A stretch of DNA of 64,000 nt from Candidatus Marispirochaeta associata (GTDB taxonomy: Bacteria > Spirochaetota > Spirochaetia > JC444 > Marispirochaetaceae), in NCBI GenBank assembly GCA_001749745.1, contig JWTM01000475.1, forward strand, positions 124,001 through 188,000. Reading direction: 5' to 3'. Shown here piece by piece: positions 1 to 8,142 of the stretch. How positions within the stretch are numbered: the first letter of the stretch is position 1; each line of letters opens with the position of its first letter. The position numbers were made by a program, and so were the translations under genes. A model generated the notes under the pieces. The model saw nothing but the letters and a program-made list of their open reading frames with translations, searched no databases and was not told the origin of the DNA.

Positions 1-174
1 AAGCACCAGCCTGCCGTCGGAGATGAGGTTCTCCAGCAGTTCTGAGTCGTTATTGACGGCCTTCAGGGTCGCTTCCATGTCGAGGAGAACCGACAGCTCC
101 TGGAAGGTTTGCTGAGCCGCCAGCCCGGCCGACATCAGAACAATCAAGAGCACCGTTAGGACAATTCGTCGCAT
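1..174 (-). CDS. N-terminal part of an exported protein (runs off the window)
   Basis: Reading leftward from an ATG at 174, 58 codons stay open to the edge of the window, so only the N-terminus is present. It begins MRRIVLTVLLIVLMSAGLAA and then QQ: two arginines, a hydrophobic core and small residues, which is a classical Sec signal peptide probably cut after Ala-Ala. The mature start is acidic and helical-looking, with no recognisable domain. A strong Shine-Dalgarno (AAAGGAGGAGG) precedes the ATG, and a sigma70-like promoter lies further upstream. It is divergent from the STAS gene. Function unknown; confidence is in the gene being real and exported. Confidence 0.75.
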   Translation of the reverse strand, partial: MRRIVLTVLLIVLMSAGLAAQQTFQELSVLLDMEATLKAVNNDSELLENLISDGRLVL

Positions 175-198
175 AGTATCTCCTCCTCCTTTGCATAA

Positions 199-227
199 AT
201 CTTACGTCCTCTCTTAATCCCGGTCAA
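199..227 (-). promoter_or_regulatory. promoter of the leftmost exported-protein gene
   Basis: On the minus strand TTGACC and TAAGAT are separated by 17 bases. The predicted start lies about 15-20 bases before the strong ribosome-binding site and ATG at 174. Confidence 0.5.
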
Positions 228-331
228 GTAAGCAGTTAAGATCCGTGTAGGCGTTCCGATAAACTATTATAGGCTCTTAATCTATCCTTTTGGGGACGGG
301 TCTTGTAATTTTGCAAATATGTGTTAATAAT

Positions 332-360
332 TTGACAAAGCATATTGAGCCTTATACTAT
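332..360 (+). promoter_or_regulatory. sigma70-like promoter of the STAS/pspA cluster
   Basis: A perfect -35 box TTGACA at 332-337 is followed by a 17-base spacer and TACTAT at 355-360. An overlapping TATACT would also serve as -10. The ATG of the STAS gene is 43 bases downstream behind a GAAGAGG ribosome-binding site. This promoter may drive the STAS gene, pspA and the winged-helix gene together. Confidence 0.6.
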
Positions 361-402
361 TAGGGTAGATTACGGCAACCCATTATCGAATGAAGAGGTC
401 AC

Positions 403-954
403 ATGAGCAATAACGATATTGTAGCGGGATTTGACGACGAAAAGGATGACAGCCTCAAAATTCGTCTCCAGAAAGTGGACTCTATCGACGGGTGCCTCGT
501 ACTGTATCTAACGGGCTACATCGATACCTATAACTCCAACTTTTTTCAGAAAAGGGTAACCCGGGCCGTTGAGAGCGGCTACACCAAGCTCATCTTCAAC
601 TGCGGGGGTCTGAATTACGTCTCCAGTACGGGTATCGGTTCCTTCACTGCATTCTTGAAGGCGGTAAAGCCCCGGGGCGGGGATCTGGTCCTGCTCGAGA
701 TACAGCCGAAGGTATACGAAGTTTTCCAACTCTTGGGTTTCTCTCAGTTCTTCAACATTAAGGACAATCTCAACGAAGCGGTTGATTTCTTCGGCTCCGA
801 CGGCAAAACCGGGACTACCGACGTCTTCCCAAAAATCTTCCAGTGCCCAATCTGCAGTAAAAAACTCAAGGCCACCAAGTCGGGCCGTTTTCGCTGTTCG
901 GAATGCAAGACCATTCTGGCCATCGATAATTCGGGACAGGTTTTCCTCGGTTAA
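403..954 (+). CDS. STAS-domain (anti-sigma-factor antagonist-like) protein with C-terminal zinc ribbon
   Basis: The 183-residue protein has a STAS domain at about residues 18-130. Its signature NYVSSTGIGSF aligns with the phosphorylated loop of SpoIIAA/RsbV-type antagonists, with Ser75 at the phospho-acceptor position. The Asp that usually precedes it is Ser74. After a short linker come two CxxC pairs, C148/C151 and C165/C168, typical of a zinc ribbon. STAS antagonists normally bind anti-sigma kinases and are reset by PP2C phosphatases. No partner kinase is adjacent; a PP2C phosphatase occurs in the window at 55.8-57.4 kb, but any link is speculative. It is followed by pspA on the same strand, 52 bases away. 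Start chosen for the GAAGAGG motif nine bases upstream. Confidence 0.85.
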   Translation: MSNNDIVAGFDDEKDDSLKIRLQKVDSIDGCLVLYLTGYIDTYNSNFFQKRVTRAVESGYTKLIFNCGGLNYVSSTGIGSFTAFLKAVKPRGGDLVLLEIQPKVYEVFQLLGFSQFFNIKDNLNEAVDFFGSDGKTGTTDVFPKIFQCPICSKKLKATKSGRFRCSECKTILAIDNSGQVFLG

Positions 955-1006
955 AACCGAAGCATATCCCGAATCGCAGGCCCGCGCCGACACCATGGAG
1001 TAAGAG

Positions 1007-1717
1007 ATGGGCTTTTTTGCACGTTTACGTCGCCTCATTTCCTCAAGCCTGAATGAGACCATGAGCAAGCATGAGGATCCGGAGCGGATGCTCAATCAGA
1101 TAATCACCGACATGCAGAGTCAGTTAGTCGAATCCAAGAAGAAGGTCGCCGGCGCGATTGCCGACGAAAAGCGGCTGCAGCGTCAGATGCAGCAGCAGTA
1201 CGATCTGGCCGCCGAATGGGAAGAGAAGGCCGTCACCTTCGTGGAGGCCGGTCGGGACGAATCCGCCAAAGAAGCGCTGCTGCGGAAGCAGGAGTATCTC
1301 TCCCTGGGGAATCAGTACAAGGAGCAGTACGAGGCCCACCACGAAGCGGTAATAAAGCTGAAAGCGGCCCTTCAGCAGCTCCAGCAGCGGCTGGACGAGT
1401 CGATCCGGCAGAAAAGCATCCTCATCGCCCGGGTCAAGCGGGCCAAAGCGCACAAAGAGATCCAGGAACACCTCACCTCCCTCAAGGACTCTTCCGCCTT
1501 CGAGGCCTTCGACCAGATGACCACCAAGGTGGAAGCTCTGGAGGCGGAAACGGAGGCCTTGGGCGAGATAGAGACCGCCTCCCTCGACAAGGATCCCTTG
1601 GAGGCGGAATATAAAGCCTTGAAGTCCTCTCAGAGTGAGGGGGATAAGCTTCTGGCCGATTTAAAGAAGAAGATCAGCGGTGAACTCGAAGCCCCGGGAG
1701 GCCCTTCCCAGAACTGA
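1007..1717 (+). CDS. pspA: PspA/IM30-family membrane-associated protein
   Basis: At 236 residues this has the usual family length and the recognisable N-terminus MGFFARLRRLISSSLNETMSK, an amphipathic helix that binds membranes. A nearly continuous alpha-helical coiled coil follows, rich in Gln, Glu, Lys and Ala, including the family-typical region with Asp-Pro-Glu near residue 25. PspA/Vipp1 proteins form ESCRT-III-like oligomers that bind stressed inner membranes. A good ribosome-binding site (GGAGTAAGAG) precedes the ATG. The last 38 bases overlap the next gene in another frame, suggesting translational coupling. A STAS protein lies immediately upstream, so the locus may be a membrane-stress unit; that is inference from position. 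Confidence 0.9.
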   Translation: MGFFARLRRLISSSLNETMSKHEDPERMLNQIITDMQSQLVESKKKVAGAIADEKRLQRQMQQQYDLAAEWEEKAVTFVEAGRDESAKEALLRKQEYLSLGNQYKEQYEAHHEAVIKLKAALQQLQQRLDESIRQKSILIARVKRAKAHKEIQEHLTSLKDSSAFEAFDQMTTKVEALEAETEALGEIETASLDKDPLEAEYKALKSSQSEGDKLLADLKKKISGELEAPGGPSQN

Positions 1718-2330
1718 AATCCTTATCAACCTCTGTTCCGCCTCCCCCGAGCTGCGGGCCCGAATGCAACTTATGGAAAAAACGGAGGAGGGAGTGGAGG
1801 TGCTCTCCAGTACCGGACCTTCCCGGGATCCATCGATCGATATCTATCTCATACCGGTCTCCCTTCTCAGTTTCGTCGACATGATCCAGAGCTTCTCCTC
1901 TAAAGCGATTATCGCCCATGGTCCCGCCGCCGGCCTCGTTTCCGCTTTTCGGCGGGGATGCACTGATTTCCTGAAGGAGCCCTGGGATGAACACGAACTT
2001 CTACTCCGGGCCCACCGTTTCTGCGGACCTTCGAGAGTGGACTACCCCTGGGGGCGGATTGAGCTGGACCACTATCTTTGCCGCGGACCGAGCGGAACAG
2101 TGCTGCTGCGTCCCGGGGAAGAGAAAATTTTGAGAGCCCTGATGCGCCGCCGGGGAGCAGTAGTCTCCCGGAGGCTTCTGTTGAATCTTCTGGACCCTGA
2201 ACTGGATGGCGAATCCCGGGCGGTGGACATACATATCTCGCTTCTGCGTAAGAAGATGCGTCGAATTCTGCCATCCAGGGTGCGAACGCTTATCCTTACC
2301 GCCCGCCCCCTCGGCTATATGCTACGCTAG
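1680..2330 (+). CDS. OmpR-type winged-helix protein with degenerate receiver domain
   Basis: The 216-residue protein ends in a clear OmpR/PhoB-type winged helix (about residues 125-216), with a helix around SRAVDIHISLLRKKMR and the final beta hairpin RTLILTARPLGYMLR. The N-terminal 110 residues have the size and strand spacing of a receiver, but the phospho-acceptor Asp is absent: the equivalent strand reads IDIYLIPVSLLS. It therefore probably acts without phosphorylation, or as an orphan regulator. The GTG start at 1680 lies inside pspA, and no in-frame start follows immediately after the pspA stop, so translational coupling is likely. A natural guess is that it regulates pspA; nothing in the sequence proves that. 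Confidence 0.75.
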   Translation: MNSKPREALPRTEILINLCSASPELRARMQLMEKTEEGVEVLSSTGPSRDPSIDIYLIPVSLLSFVDMIQSFSSKAIIAHGPAAGLVSAFRRGCTDFLKEPWDEHELLLRAHRFCGPSRVDYPWGRIELDHYLCRGPSGTVLLRPGEEKILRALMRRRGAVVSRRLLLNLLDPELDGESRAVDIHISLLRKKMRRILPSRVRTLILTARPLGYMLR

Positions 2331-2603
2331 TGCATTACTTGTGGATAAGTTCTGAATAAGTTCTGGATGAGAGAAATCACCCCACAGATGTGTATCCCTT
2401 TGGGGATAAAAGCTGATAAGAGCGCTATTATTAATCGACGCAAAGTTATACACACTAACCATTTACGATCCTATCTTCAATTTCTCCATAAGGAACAATA
2501 AAAAAATACTTTCCCCATTCTTGCGAGGGATGTTGAAAGTGACTATCGTTCAGTAGATATCGATGTGGATAAGTTGTGAACAGTTGCTGAAAAATTCATT
2601 AGC
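2331..2603. other. intergenic region with a DnaA-box cluster (possible origin or DnaA-titration site)
   Basis: This 270-base non-coding stretch contains two perfect DnaA boxes in the same orientation, TGTGGATAA at 2340-2348 and 2564-2572 (complement TTATCCACA). A near-consensus box TTATACACA lies at 2446-2454 in the opposite orientation, and a weaker TGTGTATCC at 2389-2397. The first box runs into a direct repeat of ATAAGTTCTG (2345-2354 and 2356-2365). A/T-rich tracts lie between the boxes, around 2470-2520. These are ingredients of a bacterial oriC, but dnaA, dnaN, gyrB and parAB are not in this window, and gene orientation does not switch here. Confidence 0.5.
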
Positions 2604-2632
2604 TTGCCAGCCTGATAAGTCCATGCTACGAT
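2604..2632 (+). promoter_or_regulatory. promoter of the two-membrane-protein operon
   Basis: TTGCCA at 2604-2609, a 17-base spacer and TACGAT at 2627-2632. The expected transcript start is only about four bases before the GTG start codon at 2643, so the mRNA would be nearly leaderless. No Shine-Dalgarno is visible. Confidence 0.45.
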
Positions 2633-2642
2633 TCGAAACGAA

Positions 2643-3575
2643 GTGAAAGAGAGCCTCCTGATTCCGATTAAGTACCTTCTCACCTTCTGCGGCACCCTGC
2701 TGATCTTGACTGTTTTCAACTATATATACCGCTGGGAAAGCAGCCTGGCCCTCAATGCCGAGAACTGGTGGCACATCAATGCTCTGCTAACAAGCGGTCA
2801 TGCTGCGCTGCTACCGGCCTCGCTCGTTGCGTTTGTGGTTCTCATCCTCCTCATTCAGCACAGACCCGGAAAGGCGCTCCTCTCGTTTATCGCCGTTTGG
2901 ATCAGCTTCGGCGGCGTCCATCTTCTCCTATCGCCGCAATTGGCTCCCTATGCCGGGATCATGCAGGCCCCGGAAGCTCCGGTAACCCTCGATCAGCGGA
3001 TCCACAATTACCGGAACGGGGCACTCTACCTGGAGAGCGGCGGAGAGGGTGCGGCCGGAATCCTCCTGGTTCCCGAGGAATCTCCCCGGATGCAAGCCGG
3101 ACCTATTCAGAGCGACGGCGCCGCGCGTATCACCATCGGAAGCAGTCGGCTGGAGCAACGTCCCTCAAATCCCTTCTTCGACGACGTTTTGCAACCTTCC
3201 TGGGTGCTGGCTCCCGTTTTCAAGGACTTTCAACGCATAGAGAGTACCTTTGCCCTCATTCGGGATGCTTCGCCCCGGGGATACCTGCTGCTTATCGCCA
3301 GCTTCAGCCTTCTCATCACCAGCCTCTGGATATTCGGCCGGTTTACCGAATGGCCGCTATTGAATACCGTTTTTCTTCTCTTTGCGGTGCGGATTGTGGT
3401 ATTGCTGCTCAGTCTGCTTCTGAGTCCGGGCGCACAGGAGTTAAGCGACTCCTTCCTCCCCGGCACGCGCATCATCGATCAGTTGCCGCTGATCATGCTG
3501 GGCGGCGCCGCTCTCCTGATGCTTTGGGATCTGCTCTTCGTTCCCTATCGACGCGGAAAAGCGAGGCAGATCTGA
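2643..3575 (+). CDS. polytopic membrane protein of unknown function (first of a pair)
   Basis: 310 residues starting at a GTG. Hydrophobic stretches at about residues 8-28, 52-72 and 77-95 are followed by a soluble stretch of roughly 115 residues, probably on the outer face of the membrane. Three more membrane segments follow near 210-300. I do not recognise the family. Its TGA overlaps the ATG of the next membrane protein (TGATG), so the two are surely co-translated and likely form one complex. A J-domain protein ends the operon. Confidence 0.7.
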   Translation: MKESLLIPIKYLLTFCGTLLILTVFNYIYRWESSLALNAENWWHINALLTSGHAALLPASLVAFVVLILLIQHRPGKALLSFIAVWISFGGVHLLLSPQLAPYAGIMQAPEAPVTLDQRIHNYRNGALYLESGGEGAAGILLVPEESPRMQAGPIQSDGAARITIGSSRLEQRPSNPFFDDVLQPSWVLAPVFKDFQRIESTFALIRDASPRGYLLLIASFSLLITSLWIFGRFTEWPLLNTVFLLFAVRIVVLLLSLLLSPGAQELSDSFLPGTRIIDQLPLIMLGGAALLMLWDLLFVPYRRGKARQI

Positions 3576-5311
3576 TGCAGCATATGGGACGCAGACTCTT
3601 TCTCTTAGTTGTACTCCTCAATCTTGTCTCCTATTTCGTCCTGATGGCCTTTGGGTTCTTGAATTTCCCCGCGGCCTCGCTTATGGAGGTCTATCTCTGG
3701 CCCTGGACGCTCAACCACGCCTTGGTCGGTATGGTCGACGCCTTTATTCCGGTGACCATTACCGCCATCCTCCTCGGCTTCAGCCTCTTTTATCCCCGCT
3801 CCATGGGCAAACTGCCCTTAAACTTCAGCCGCATCGCCTCATCATCGGTCCCCCTCTTCCTGCTCTTGGTGGCTCTTTTCACCATTCTCGAAGAGGGTCT
3901 GGCTCCTGGAGTGGAACGACGTCTGGCGGAGATGGAAGGCAACAGCAGCTTTGCCCTTGGGTCTTTGGATGAAGCCCGACGCCTCTCCAGGCTCAAGCAA
4001 AACCGGGAGGCGCTGCTCTATTTCGACTACTATTTATCGGTGAATCCTGAGAACGATGAGGTTCAGGCGGAACGGGACAATGCATCCGCCGCGCTGGATC
4101 TCGACGAGGATACGGACCGAATGATGGAAGGGGCTTCTCCCCTAGGAGACGGACGCTTTCTGAATATGAGCGCCGCCGATTTAAGCGCCGAAGCGGAACG
4201 CTTCCTTGCCCGGCGGGATTACTACTCGGCCCACTACTACGCTACCCTCGCCCGGGAACTCAATCCCCAGCGGGAGGATGCGAGGAGAATTGCCGCCGAG
4301 GCCTGGAACCGGATCAACTCCAGCGAGTTCAGCCGCGAGGCAGAGGAGGCGGGAGACCTGTTTCGGCGCAAGCGGGAGGCCTACGGCGAGCTCGACCGCG
4401 GAAATGTTATCGAAGCCTATTATCGATTCCAAGAGCTCTCGAGGGAGTATCCCCTCGACGCCGATGCGCGACGTTTCAGCGAGGAGACCAAGCGCCGGCT
4501 GGCCGAAGAGGCCTTCTTCATCGACGAACTCGAACATGCGCGCACGATTCCCGGACGGCATCGAATCTTCTTCATAAATCGCATTGCCCGGGATGTGCGG
4601 GAACTGATCTACTTCGAACGCTTCATCCCCTTAGGCAACCTTGGTTACGCATACGGGGTCGAGATCATCGCAATGACCCCCGCCGGGGAGACCCTCTACC
4701 ATCTCAGGGCGCCCTACGGGAAGGTGCTGGAGAATGATCGGGTCGAAGAGGATAGCGGAGAGATTCATCTCCTGCTTCGTGCGGTGGAACAAGAGGGGCG
4801 GGGCCGCCGATATGAGCCCGAGGTTCTCAGCGATAGTCAAAGCGTGGCGACCCCTGCAGTACATGGGCTGGAAATCGATGCGGCCAGAATTGCCGGCTTC
4901 AGCCTGGCCGATGCGACCCTCCAGCAGGAACGTATTCACGAACTCCTACGCCTCAGACCGGAGTACGAAGGTCGTGGCTACAACGCCGCCGCCATAGAGA
5001 TAGAGCTTATCATGCGCTTAATGCGCCCCTTTGGCCTCTTGATCTTCTGTTATCTCGCTATCGCCCTGGGCTGGATGCTGCGAATTCAGGGGCGGCGCAA
5101 ACTACTGCACTTCCTGCTCCTGCCGGTGATTCCCTTGGTGCTCTTCATAATCGCCGATCTGTATCTCTACAGCAGCCGGCTCATCTACCTCTACTTCATT
5201 CTCCAGACAGGGTTCACCATCACCCTGGTCACGATGCTTATGATTCAAGCCCTGCTATTGACCGGGAGCCTGATCCTGATTGCCGTGCAGAGCAACCATG
5301 AACCTGCCTAA
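3575..5311 (+). CDS. membrane protein with a central tetratricopeptide-like helical region (second of a pair)
   Basis: 578 residues from the ATG at 3575, which overlaps the upstream TGA. The open frame extends much further upstream, but that part is out of phase with the preceding real gene. Four N-terminal hydrophobic segments (residues about 8-28, 40-60, 65-80, 90-108) are followed by an Ala/Arg/Glu-rich helical stretch (about 120-335) resembling TPR repeats. A beta-rich domain follows (about 340-470), then three or four C-terminal membrane helices (about 480-575). No known family recognised. The pairing with the upstream membrane protein and the overlapping J-domain gene downstream suggests an envelope-assembly or export role, but that is conjecture. 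Confidence 0.7.
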   Translation: MQHMGRRLFLLVVLLNLVSYFVLMAFGFLNFPAASLMEVYLWPWTLNHALVGMVDAFIPVTITAILLGFSLFYPRSMGKLPLNFSRIASSSVPLFLLLVALFTILEEGLAPGVERRLAEMEGNSSFALGSLDEARRLSRLKQNREALLYFDYYLSVNPENDEVQAERDNASAALDLDEDTDRMMEGASPLGDGRFLNMSAADLSAEAERFLARRDYYSAHYYATLARELNPQREDARRIAAEAWNRINSSEFSREAEEAGDLFRRKREAYGELDRGNVIEAYYRFQELSREYPLDADARRFSEETKRRLAEEAFFIDELEHARTIPGRHRIFFINRIARDVRELIYFERFIPLGNLGYAYGVEIIAMTPAGETLYHLRAPYGKVLENDRVEEDSGEIHLLLRAVEQEGRGRRYEPEVLSDSQSVATPAVHGLEIDAARIAGFSLADATLQQERIHELLRLRPEYEGRGYNAAAIEIELIMRLMRPFGLLIFCYLAIALGWMLRIQGRRKLLHFLLLPVIPLVLFIIADLYLYSSRLIYLYFILQTGFTITLVTMLMIQALLLTGSLILIAVQSNHEPA

Positions 5312-5678
5312 ACGGCTTCTCTACCTACCCCTGCTTTTAGCGACCTTGCTCTTCTTCTTAGCGGGAGAATGGGTCTTCGGCCTCGTCTTCGGCCTTATCT
5401 CCTCGCTCTTCGCCATCGACTTCTACCGCCGCAGCGAGAGCGGCCAGGCAGAAATCGACGATGTGCGACAAGACGCGCCCCTTGCGGAGGAGTATCGCCT
5501 CCTGGGTCTGGAACCGGGAGCTTCCGAGGCATTGGTGCGCAAGACCTACCGCGCCCTGGCCGCCCAGTTCCATCCGGACACCGGAGCCCCCTTGAGCGAC
5601 GAGCAGCGACAGGCCTCCCAAGAGGCCTTCCTGAGGATTAGAGCTGCATATGAGCGAATTATCGATAAGAGCGGCTAG
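5298..5678 (+). CDS. membrane-anchored J-domain (DnaJ-like) co-chaperone
   Basis: 126 residues from the ATG at 5298, which overlaps the previous gene by 14 bases. An earlier in-frame start at 5280 is possible but less likely. Two hydrophobic stretches (about residues 6-22 and 25-40) form a membrane anchor. A J-domain follows at about 65-126, with the diagnostic His-Pro-Asp at 92-94 (QFHPDTG) between two helices. J-domains stimulate DnaK ATPase, so this protein would recruit DnaK to the inner membrane, perhaps for its two membrane-protein neighbours. Its stop codon overlaps that of convergent murA by four bases (CTAG). Confidence 0.85.
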   Translation: MNLPKRLLYLPLLLATLLFFLAGEWVFGLVFGLISSLFAIDFYRRSESGQAEIDDVRQDAPLAEEYRLLGLEPGASEALVRKTYRALAAQFHPDTGAPLSDEQRQASQEAFLRIRAAYERIIDKSG

Positions 5679-6958
5679 GTGTTGGGAACCTTCTCGATCC
5701 GGGCGCCGAGGTTAGCCAAGCGATGGCAGAGATCCTCGTAGCCCCGTTCGATCTGATAGACATTGCGGATCATACTGGTCCCCTCGGCACAGAGCGCCGC
5801 TAACACCATGGCCATACCGGCCCGCACGTCGGGAGAGATCAGATCCGCACCGCGCAAACGGGAGGGACCGGTGACTACCGCCCGATGGGGATCGCAGAGG
5901 ACGATCTTGGCCCCCATGCCGATGAGCTTATCCACAAAGAAGAGCCTCGACTCGAACATCTTCTCATGAATGAGAACCGTACCCTCGACCTGGGTGGCGA
6001 CCACGGTGACGATACTCGTTAGATCCGCCGGAAACCCGGGCCACGGGGCATCATCGATATGGGGAATCATCCCGCCCAGATCCGAGACGACCCGCATGTT
6101 CTGACCCCCGGGGACACGGATCGTGGAACCGTCGGTCTCCCAGTGGATGCCCAGCTTGTTGAAGGCGAGCTTGGTCATCCGCAGATGCTCGGGGTTGGCG
6201 TTCTCGATCTCCAACTCGCCGCGGGTAACCGCCGCCAGGCCGATGAAGGAACCGACCTCCATGAAGTCGGCGCCGATTGCAAAATCCGTTCCGCCGAGCT
6301 TCTTTACCCCCTGGATAGTGAGAATGTTGGAGCCGATCCCGCTGATCTTGGCCCCCATGGCGTTCAGCATCAGGCAGAGGTCCTGCACATGCGGTTCGGA
6401 GGCGGCGTTTTGGATAATCGTCTTCCCGTCGGCCAGAACCGCCGCCATAATCGCGTTTTCGGTGGCCGTTACCGAGGCCTCATCCAGGAAGAGATCCACC
6501 CCGACCAGCTTGTTGGCCGAAACCTTGAAGATGCCGTCCACCTCCACCCGGGCGCCCAGTTCGGAGAAGGCCAGGAAGTGGGTGTCCAGACGGCGGCGGC
6601 CGATTACGTCGCCGCCGGGCGGCGGCAACAGCACCTTGCCGGTCCGAGCCAAGAGGGGACCGGCGAAGAGGATCGAGGCGCGGATATCCCGGGCAAGCTC
6701 TGCGGGGACCTCCGATTTCGGGGAGGCGCCGCTGCAAACGACAAGCCGTCCATCCGACTTCCGCTCTACCTTCGCACCCAGGGACTGCAGAATCGTTATC
6801 ATCACTCCGACATCCTCGATGTCGGGAATATTGCGCAGGGTAACCGTCTGATCGGTAAGAAGGGTTGCCGCCAAACAGGGGAGGGCGGAGTTCTTGTTCC
6901 CCCTGGCGCGAATCGTGCCTTTTAGAGGAATATTCCCTTCGATTTTATAGCTGTACAT
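5675..6958 (-). CDS. murA: UDP-N-acetylglucosamine 1-carboxyvinyltransferase (MurA) with Asp at the catalytic Cys position
   Basis: The 427-residue protein has the full length and motifs of MurA, which transfers enolpyruvate from PEP to UDP-GlcNAc in the first committed step of peptidoglycan synthesis. Lys22 and Asn23 (GNKNSALP) match the substrate-binding pair of the family. In the active-site loop the usual Cys115 is Asp117 (PPGGDVIGRRRLD). That Cys is the residue alkylated by fosfomycin, and enzymes with natural Asp there (Mycobacterium, Chlamydia, Borrelia) are active but fosfomycin-insensitive. The start ATG has no good ribosome-binding site; a -10-like box lies six bases upstream, predicting a leaderless mRNA. 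Convergent with the J-domain gene. Confidence 0.95.
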   Translation of the reverse strand: MYSYKIEGNIPLKGTIRARGNKNSALPCLAATLLTDQTVTLRNIPDIEDVGVMITILQSLGAKVERKSDGRLVVCSGASPKSEVPAELARDIRASILFAGPLLARTGKVLLPPPGGDVIGRRRLDTHFLAFSELGARVEVDGIFKVSANKLVGVDLFLDEASVTATENAIMAAVLADGKTIIQNAASEPHVQDLCLMLNAMGAKISGIGSNILTIQGVKKLGGTDFAIGADFMEVGSFIGLAAVTRGELEIENANPEHLRMTKLAFNKLGIHWETDGSTIRVPGGQNMRVVSDLGGMIPHIDDAPWPGFPADLTSIVTVVATQVEGTVLIHEKMFESRLFFVDKLIGMGAKIVLCDPHRAVVTGPSRLRGADLISPDVRAGMAMVLAALCAEGTSMIRNVYQIERGYEDLCHRLANLGARIEKVPNT

Positions 6959-6964
6959 ACCTGG

Positions 6965-6994
6965 AATCTATCGCAAGGTCCGGGCGCTATTCAA
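6965..6994 (-). promoter_or_regulatory. putative murA promoter giving a leaderless mRNA
   Basis: On the minus strand TTGAAT and TAGATT are separated by 18 bases. Six bases separate the -10 from the ATG, so the first transcribed base would be about the A of the start codon. Confidence 0.4.
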
Positions 6995-8142
6995 GGCTGG
7001 GCAGGGACAAAATAAAACTGACGAGGACTGAAGGGATTGGCCGCCATGGACAATTGCGTCTGGAAGCGATAGTCGATCTCTCCGATAAAATGGACCGGAA
7101 GTTCCAGATTGTAGTTGCCGGCGGCAATATCAAATGGATTCTCCAGGATCTCGGGGAAGGCGATCCGTTGAACCGACAGAAAGGCCTCCCGATCGAAATC
7201 AGTCTCTCCGCCGCCATTCTCCGGCCGGAAAACACGAATAAAGCTGGAGCTGAAGGCCTCATCATCGACGCTAATCTCCGGAACATCGGGGACGAAACCG
7301 GAAAGAAAGCGGCTAAACTCCCCGGCTTCAAGCAGACGCGCCGTCTCGGAGAGGAAGCTGTTCAGATTGCGTACGATATTGGTGCTGCGGAAGAGGGCCA
7401 GGCTTTGGCCGTCCCAGCGGTACCAGCTGACGAAGGTCTCCTTGCCGGTCCCCTCCTCGTAGACGGCATCGAAGAGGATGATGTCGTCGATGCCGTCAGC
7501 ATCGACATCCCGGCGCTGAAAGAAGCTGGCACTGTTCTGCCTGAAGCGGGTCGCACCGATCCGGGCTTCCTCGAAGAAGAGGATCGATTCCACTCCTCCC
7601 TCCTCCGTCTGAAAATGGACTACCACGGAGTAGGGAGCCGAGGCTGTGCCGAAGGGACCGGTATCATAGCCCTCGATTACCGGAAAGCTACCCAAACGGG
7701 CGGTATCGACCAGCTCGATGCCCCCCCCGTCCCAGCGGAACAGGGCCGCGGCGAAGGGAACTTCCCCATCCTCGGCATAGAGCCGGGAGAGATCGTTTAA
7801 TTCAAAAAATCGATGGGCGATCCCGTCGCTGGTACAGATTACGGCGCAGTATTTGGCGTTTTCCGTCGACCAGATCGCCGTCAGGGGCTGTCCGCGGCGA
7901 CCCAAAACCGGACGGACCGTCCCGCTGAGTTCCTGAAGCACCGCGGTGAGCATTCTGCCGTCCGAAGGCGCTTGAGGCTGCGGTGGGAGCTGATTTTCCT
8001 CGGGATCGGCCTCTTCCCGGACAATCTCCTCCACCTCAGGGGCCGAATCATCGGCGGATGGTACCTTTTCGGACCCCGAAACGCAGGCGGAAAGCAAAAA
8101 AGAGATGAGGAGAAGGGCTGAAATACAACGCGCCGGGGACAT
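6991..8142 (-). CDS. lipoprotein with an FG-GAP-like Asp-rich motif
   Basis: 383 residues from the ATG at 8142, chosen because it puts a lipoprotein signal peptide at the start (MSPARCISALLLISFLLSAC, lipobox Leu-Ser-Ala-Cys). The frame stays open to a GTG at 8181. After the lipidated Cys comes a low-complexity Glu/Pro/Asp linker, then a beta-rich domain. It contains DVDADGIDDIILFD, the pattern of calcium-binding FG-GAP/VCBS loops. A periplasm-facing membrane lipoprotein is expected; the exact family is not recognised. A TATCAT -10-like box lies nine bases before the ATG. Confidence 0.7.
   Translation of the reverse strand: MSPARCISALLLISFLLSACVSGSEKVPSADDSAPEVEEIVREEADPEENQLPPQPQAPSDGRMLTAVLQELSGTVRPVLGRRGQPLTAIWSTENAKYCAVICTSDGIAHRFFELNDLSRLYAEDGEVPFAAALFRWDGGGIELVDTARLGSFPVIEGYDTGPFGTASAPYSVVVHFQTEEGGVESILFFEEARIGATRFRQNSASFFQRRDVDADGIDDIILFDAVYEEGTGKETFVSWYRWDGQSLALFRSTNIVRNLNSFLSETARLLEAGEFSRFLSGFVPDVPEISVDDEAFSSSFIRVFRPENGGGETDFDREAFLSVQRIAFPEILENPFDIAAGNYNLELPVHFIGEIDYRFQTQLSMAANPFSPRQFYFVPAQP

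Noticed and set aside
2768..3574. N-terminal 269-codon extension of the 578-residue membrane protein frame
   Set aside because: It overlaps the upstream membrane protein in another frame and is Arg/Ser/Pro-rich. The ATG at 3575 with TGATG overlap is the real start.
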